From JBBIRM01 sp037441765 (lineage in GTDB: Bacteria; Desulfobacterota; BSN033; UBA1163): a stretch of DNA of 7,460 nucleotides. Below the pieces are notes generated by a model. It was not told the DNA's origin and ran no database searches. It was given only the letters and a program-made list of their open reading frames with translations. Within the stretch, counting starts at the first letter, position 1; every line of letters begins with the position of its first letter. Where the stretch lies: NCBI GenBank assembly GCA_037441765.1, contig JBBIRM010000145.1:1-7460 (forward strand), written 5' to 3'. The translations under genes and the position numbers were made by a program. This document shows, in pieces, positions 5,786 through 7,460 of the stretch.

Positions 5786-7213
5786 TTATCGAAGAGCGCC
5801 AGTCCTTTTTAGCAAGGGGAGAGGGTCAACAAAGTGTTTATCCAGACCTAACTGTTCTGAAGACAGACCAAAGGACAATCCCATCAACTGGGTAAAATAA
5901 AGGATGGGGAGGTTGAAAGACTCCTTAAACTCCTCCTCGATCTGTTTCTGACGTGCATCAAGATTGACATGGCACAGTGGGCATGCAACCACAATGGCAT
6001 CTGCTCCAACTCCCTTTGCATTCCTTAGAATCTTTCTGCTTAGTTCCAGGGCAATCGGAAGTTGTGTGATTCCAAGCGAAACCCCACAGCACCTTGTCTT
6101 ATAGGACCAATCCAATGGACTCATTCCAAGGACCTTCATTAATCGGTCCATCTGGGTGGGATATTCGTAATCCTTAACCTCTGTGATTTTTGGAGGTCGT
6201 GTAATAATACATCCATAATAACAGACTACCTTCAGCCCTCTAAGTGGGTGGGTTACCTTAGAGGCTACTCTTAAATATCCAATCTTCTCTGTAACTGTGT
6301 TAAGAAGATGTTCCACCTTCGTTCCATTTAAGGAGAGATCTAAAATCTCCTGGCTAACCCTATCCCTTAAATCCTTATCTTCTTTAGTCTCCTTCAATGC
6401 CACCCTCATTCTTAAAAAACAGGAGGGGCAAGGGGTTGTGATGTATTGGAAGCCTTCTGCACGGATTAAGGCAATATTTTTCATTGGAAGTAAGGTTGAT
6501 AGAAAATGGTCTGTGGAATGGGTGGGAGTTGTTCCACAACATCCCCATCCTTCTGGCTCATGGAGGGGAAAACCGAGTTGGTTAAATACCGCTTTGGTAG
6601 AAAGATCATACTCTTTTGAAGTGCCATGAAGACTACATCCTGGGAAATAAGCGATTCCATCCCTTTGCTCAATCCTCTTGTCCTTGGGCTTGGGTTTACC
6701 AAAAGAGGGGAAGATTTTCAATTTTCCATTTTTAAACATCTTTAAAGCCATCGGGAGATCATTTTTCCAGACCTGCTTTATGTCAAGTTGACCTTTTAGC
6801 CACTGACGGAGGTAGATCTCTCCCATCAAACCCGCTTCATACATTCTTCCAAACCATCTTATCCCTCTCAAAGCGGAGCGATAGAAGAGAGGAACAGAGG
6901 GAACCTTCGATTCAATTCCCTCCTTCTGTGCCATAATTTTTAGGGCATCCATGATCCTTGTGATGTTGATATCGTGCGGACATCGAGTGGCACAGGTTTC
7001 ACACATCGCACAGAGCCAGATAGTTTTTGAGTGAAGAACCATCTCCTTCTGTCCTAATTGAATCGCCCTCATCACTTGATTGGGGGCGAGGTCGAAGTGT
7101 TCGACCACAGGACAACCCGATGAACATTTCTGACATTGATAACAGAGAAAGACATTTTCTCCGGTCTCCTTGCGGATGGTTTCAGCAAAATCACTATTCA
7201 ATCTCACTTGCAT
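5786..7213 (-). CDS. HdrC-HdrB fusion: heterodisulfide-reductase-type iron-sulfur electron-transfer protein
   Basis: This 475-residue cytosolic protein joins two Hdr subunits. The HdrC part (1-100) has two ferredoxin-type 4Fe-4S motifs: C24-C27-C30-C34 and C68-C71-C74-C78. The HdrB part (about 185-450) has two CCG domains: C193, C225-C226-G, C262/C265, and C331/C335, C375-C376-G, C411/C414. In HdrB such motifs bind unusual non-cubane clusters at the disulfide site. All ligands are present. The order HdrC-HdrB resembles HdrD of Methanosarcina, but here it follows metF by 53 nt on the same strand. That suggests a MetF-Hdr complex passing electrons to or from methylene-THF, with HdrA and MvhD presumably encoded beyond the window. 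Other CCG proteins (GlcF, LutA) are alternatives but fit less well. ATG 7213 has AAAAGGA 8 nt upstream. Confidence 0.88.
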   Translation of the reverse strand: MQVRLNSDFAETIRKETGENVFLCYQCQKCSSGCPVVEHFDLAPNQVMRAIQLGQKEMVLHSKTIWLCAMCETCATRCPHDINITRIMDALKIMAQKEGIESKVPSVPLFYRSALRGIRWFGRMYEAGLMGEIYLRQWLKGQLDIKQVWKNDLPMALKMFKNGKLKIFPSFGKPKPKDKRIEQRDGIAYFPGCSLHGTSKEYDLSTKAVFNQLGFPLHEPEGWGCCGTTPTHSTDHFLSTLLPMKNIALIRAEGFQYITTPCPSCFLRMRVALKETKEDKDLRDRVSQEILDLSLNGTKVEHLLNTVTEKIGYLRVASKVTHPLRGLKVVCYYGCIITRPPKITEVKDYEYPTQMDRLMKVLGMSPLDWSYKTRCCGVSLGITQLPIALELSRKILRNAKGVGADAIVVACPLCHVNLDARQKQIEEEFKESFNLPILYFTQLMGLSFGLSSEQLGLDKHFVDPLPLLKRTGALR

Positions 7214-7221
7214 CTATCGTA

Positions 7222-7228
7222 TCCTTTT
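7222..7228 (-). promoter_or_regulatory. Shine-Dalgarno of the HdrC-HdrB gene
   Basis: AAAAGGA on the minus strand lies 8 nt before the ATG at 7213, supporting that start. It sits in the 53-nt metF-hdrCB gap. Confidence 0.6.
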
Positions 7229-7239
7229 ATATTGTTTCC

Positions 7240-7256
7240 GTGGCCTAAAGGCACAC
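7240..7256 (-). other. Small imperfect stem-loop in the metF-hdrCB gap
   Basis: On the minus strand, GTG and GCCT pair with AGGC and CAC with one bulged base, leaving a very small loop. No U tract follows within the gap, so it is not a standard terminator. It could be an mRNA processing or stability element between two cotranscribed genes, or chance. Confidence 0.3.
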
Positions 7257-7266
7257 AACCTATCTT

Positions 7267-7460
7267 TTATAACTGTGGTCTGGGTAGCAATCCTGCCATC
7301 TCGGCGATCTCCCTTACCTTCTCCTCCCACTCAATAGCCATGATATGAATCCCACGCACCCCGGGGATCTCTCTGAGCCTCTGGATCGTCTCAACACAGA
7401 TCCTTATCCCCTCCTCAGACTGCTTCTCCTTTGGCACCCCCTTGAGCCTATCTATCATCT
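7267..7460 (-). CDS. metF: Methylenetetrahydrofolate reductase, C-terminal fragment (gene continues beyond the window)
   Basis: Only the last 64 or so codons are present; the reading frame is open to the right edge, so the Met at 7458 is internal and not a start. The segments GIRICVETIQRLREIPGVRGIHIMAIEWEEKV and the ending AGLLPRP are typical of the C-terminal helix-strand pair of MetF TIM barrels. The GIHIMA-xx-WE signature is the strongest part. MetF reduces 5,10-methylene-THF to 5-methyl-THF in the methyl branch of the Wood-Ljungdahl pathway and in methionine synthesis. The downstream HdrC-HdrB gene, 53 nt away on the same strand, points to the anaerobic complex-forming type and not the NADH-only methionine enzyme. 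Its cofactor residues lie outside the window. Confidence 0.8.
   Translation of the reverse strand, partial: MIDRLKGVPKEKQSEEGIRICVETIQRLREIPGVRGIHIMAIEWEEKVREIAEMAGLLPRPQL

Noticed and set aside
6297..6629. 110-codon open frame on the plus strand
   Set aside because: It is antisense to the HdrB part of the fusion, which has all its cysteine motifs intact.

Overview
The window looks like chromosomal DNA of an anaerobic bacterium, most plausibly a Desulfobacterota (deltaproteobacterial) lineage or a relative that uses the Wood-Ljungdahl pathway. The main evidence is a methylenetetrahydrofolate reductase (MetF) C-terminus followed by a fused heterodisulfide-reductase-type HdrC-HdrB protein, plus a MoxR ATPase/CoxE-like VWA pair. 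The placement is inference; no rRNA or species marker is present. Composition is moderately AT-rich and AGA/AGG arginine codons are frequent throughout. I see no transposase, integrase, CRISPR array or phage gene.

Layout. (1) Positions 1-2816, minus strand, read right to left: a DHA2-type MFS drug exporter, RNase PH (rph), the XTP/dITP pyrophosphatase (rdgB), and a tRNA-Pro(TGG) cut by the left edge. Gaps are 35, 7 and 22 nt with no terminator seen between them, so this could be one transcript that joins an exporter to tRNA 3'-end maturation, nucleotide-pool cleaning and a tRNA. (2) Positions 2817-3038: a divergent intergenic region with a good sigma-70-like promoter for the plus-strand genes and a small GC-centred palindrome. 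(3) Positions 3039-5772, plus strand: a MoxR-family AAA+ ATPase, a CoxE-like VWA protein with an unusual metal-site loop, and a lipoprotein of unknown function that starts 7 nt after the VWA stop. (4) Positions 5786-7460, minus strand: the HdrC-HdrB fusion, preceded upstream by the 3' end of metF. The lipoprotein and hdrCB genes converge with only 13 nt between their stops.

How the genes work together. RNase PH trims the 3' ends of tRNA precursors and RdgB hydrolyses deaminated purine triphosphates; they are commonly neighbours. The MoxR/VWA pair has the architecture of ATPase-chaperone modules that insert cofactors into, or assemble, a client protein. The client is not evident here, and the linked lipoprotein is the best local candidate partner. 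MetF and HdrCB fit a cytoplasmic complex that couples methylene-THF reduction to Hdr-type electron transfer. The least explained part of the window is the MoxR-VWA-lipoprotein cassette.
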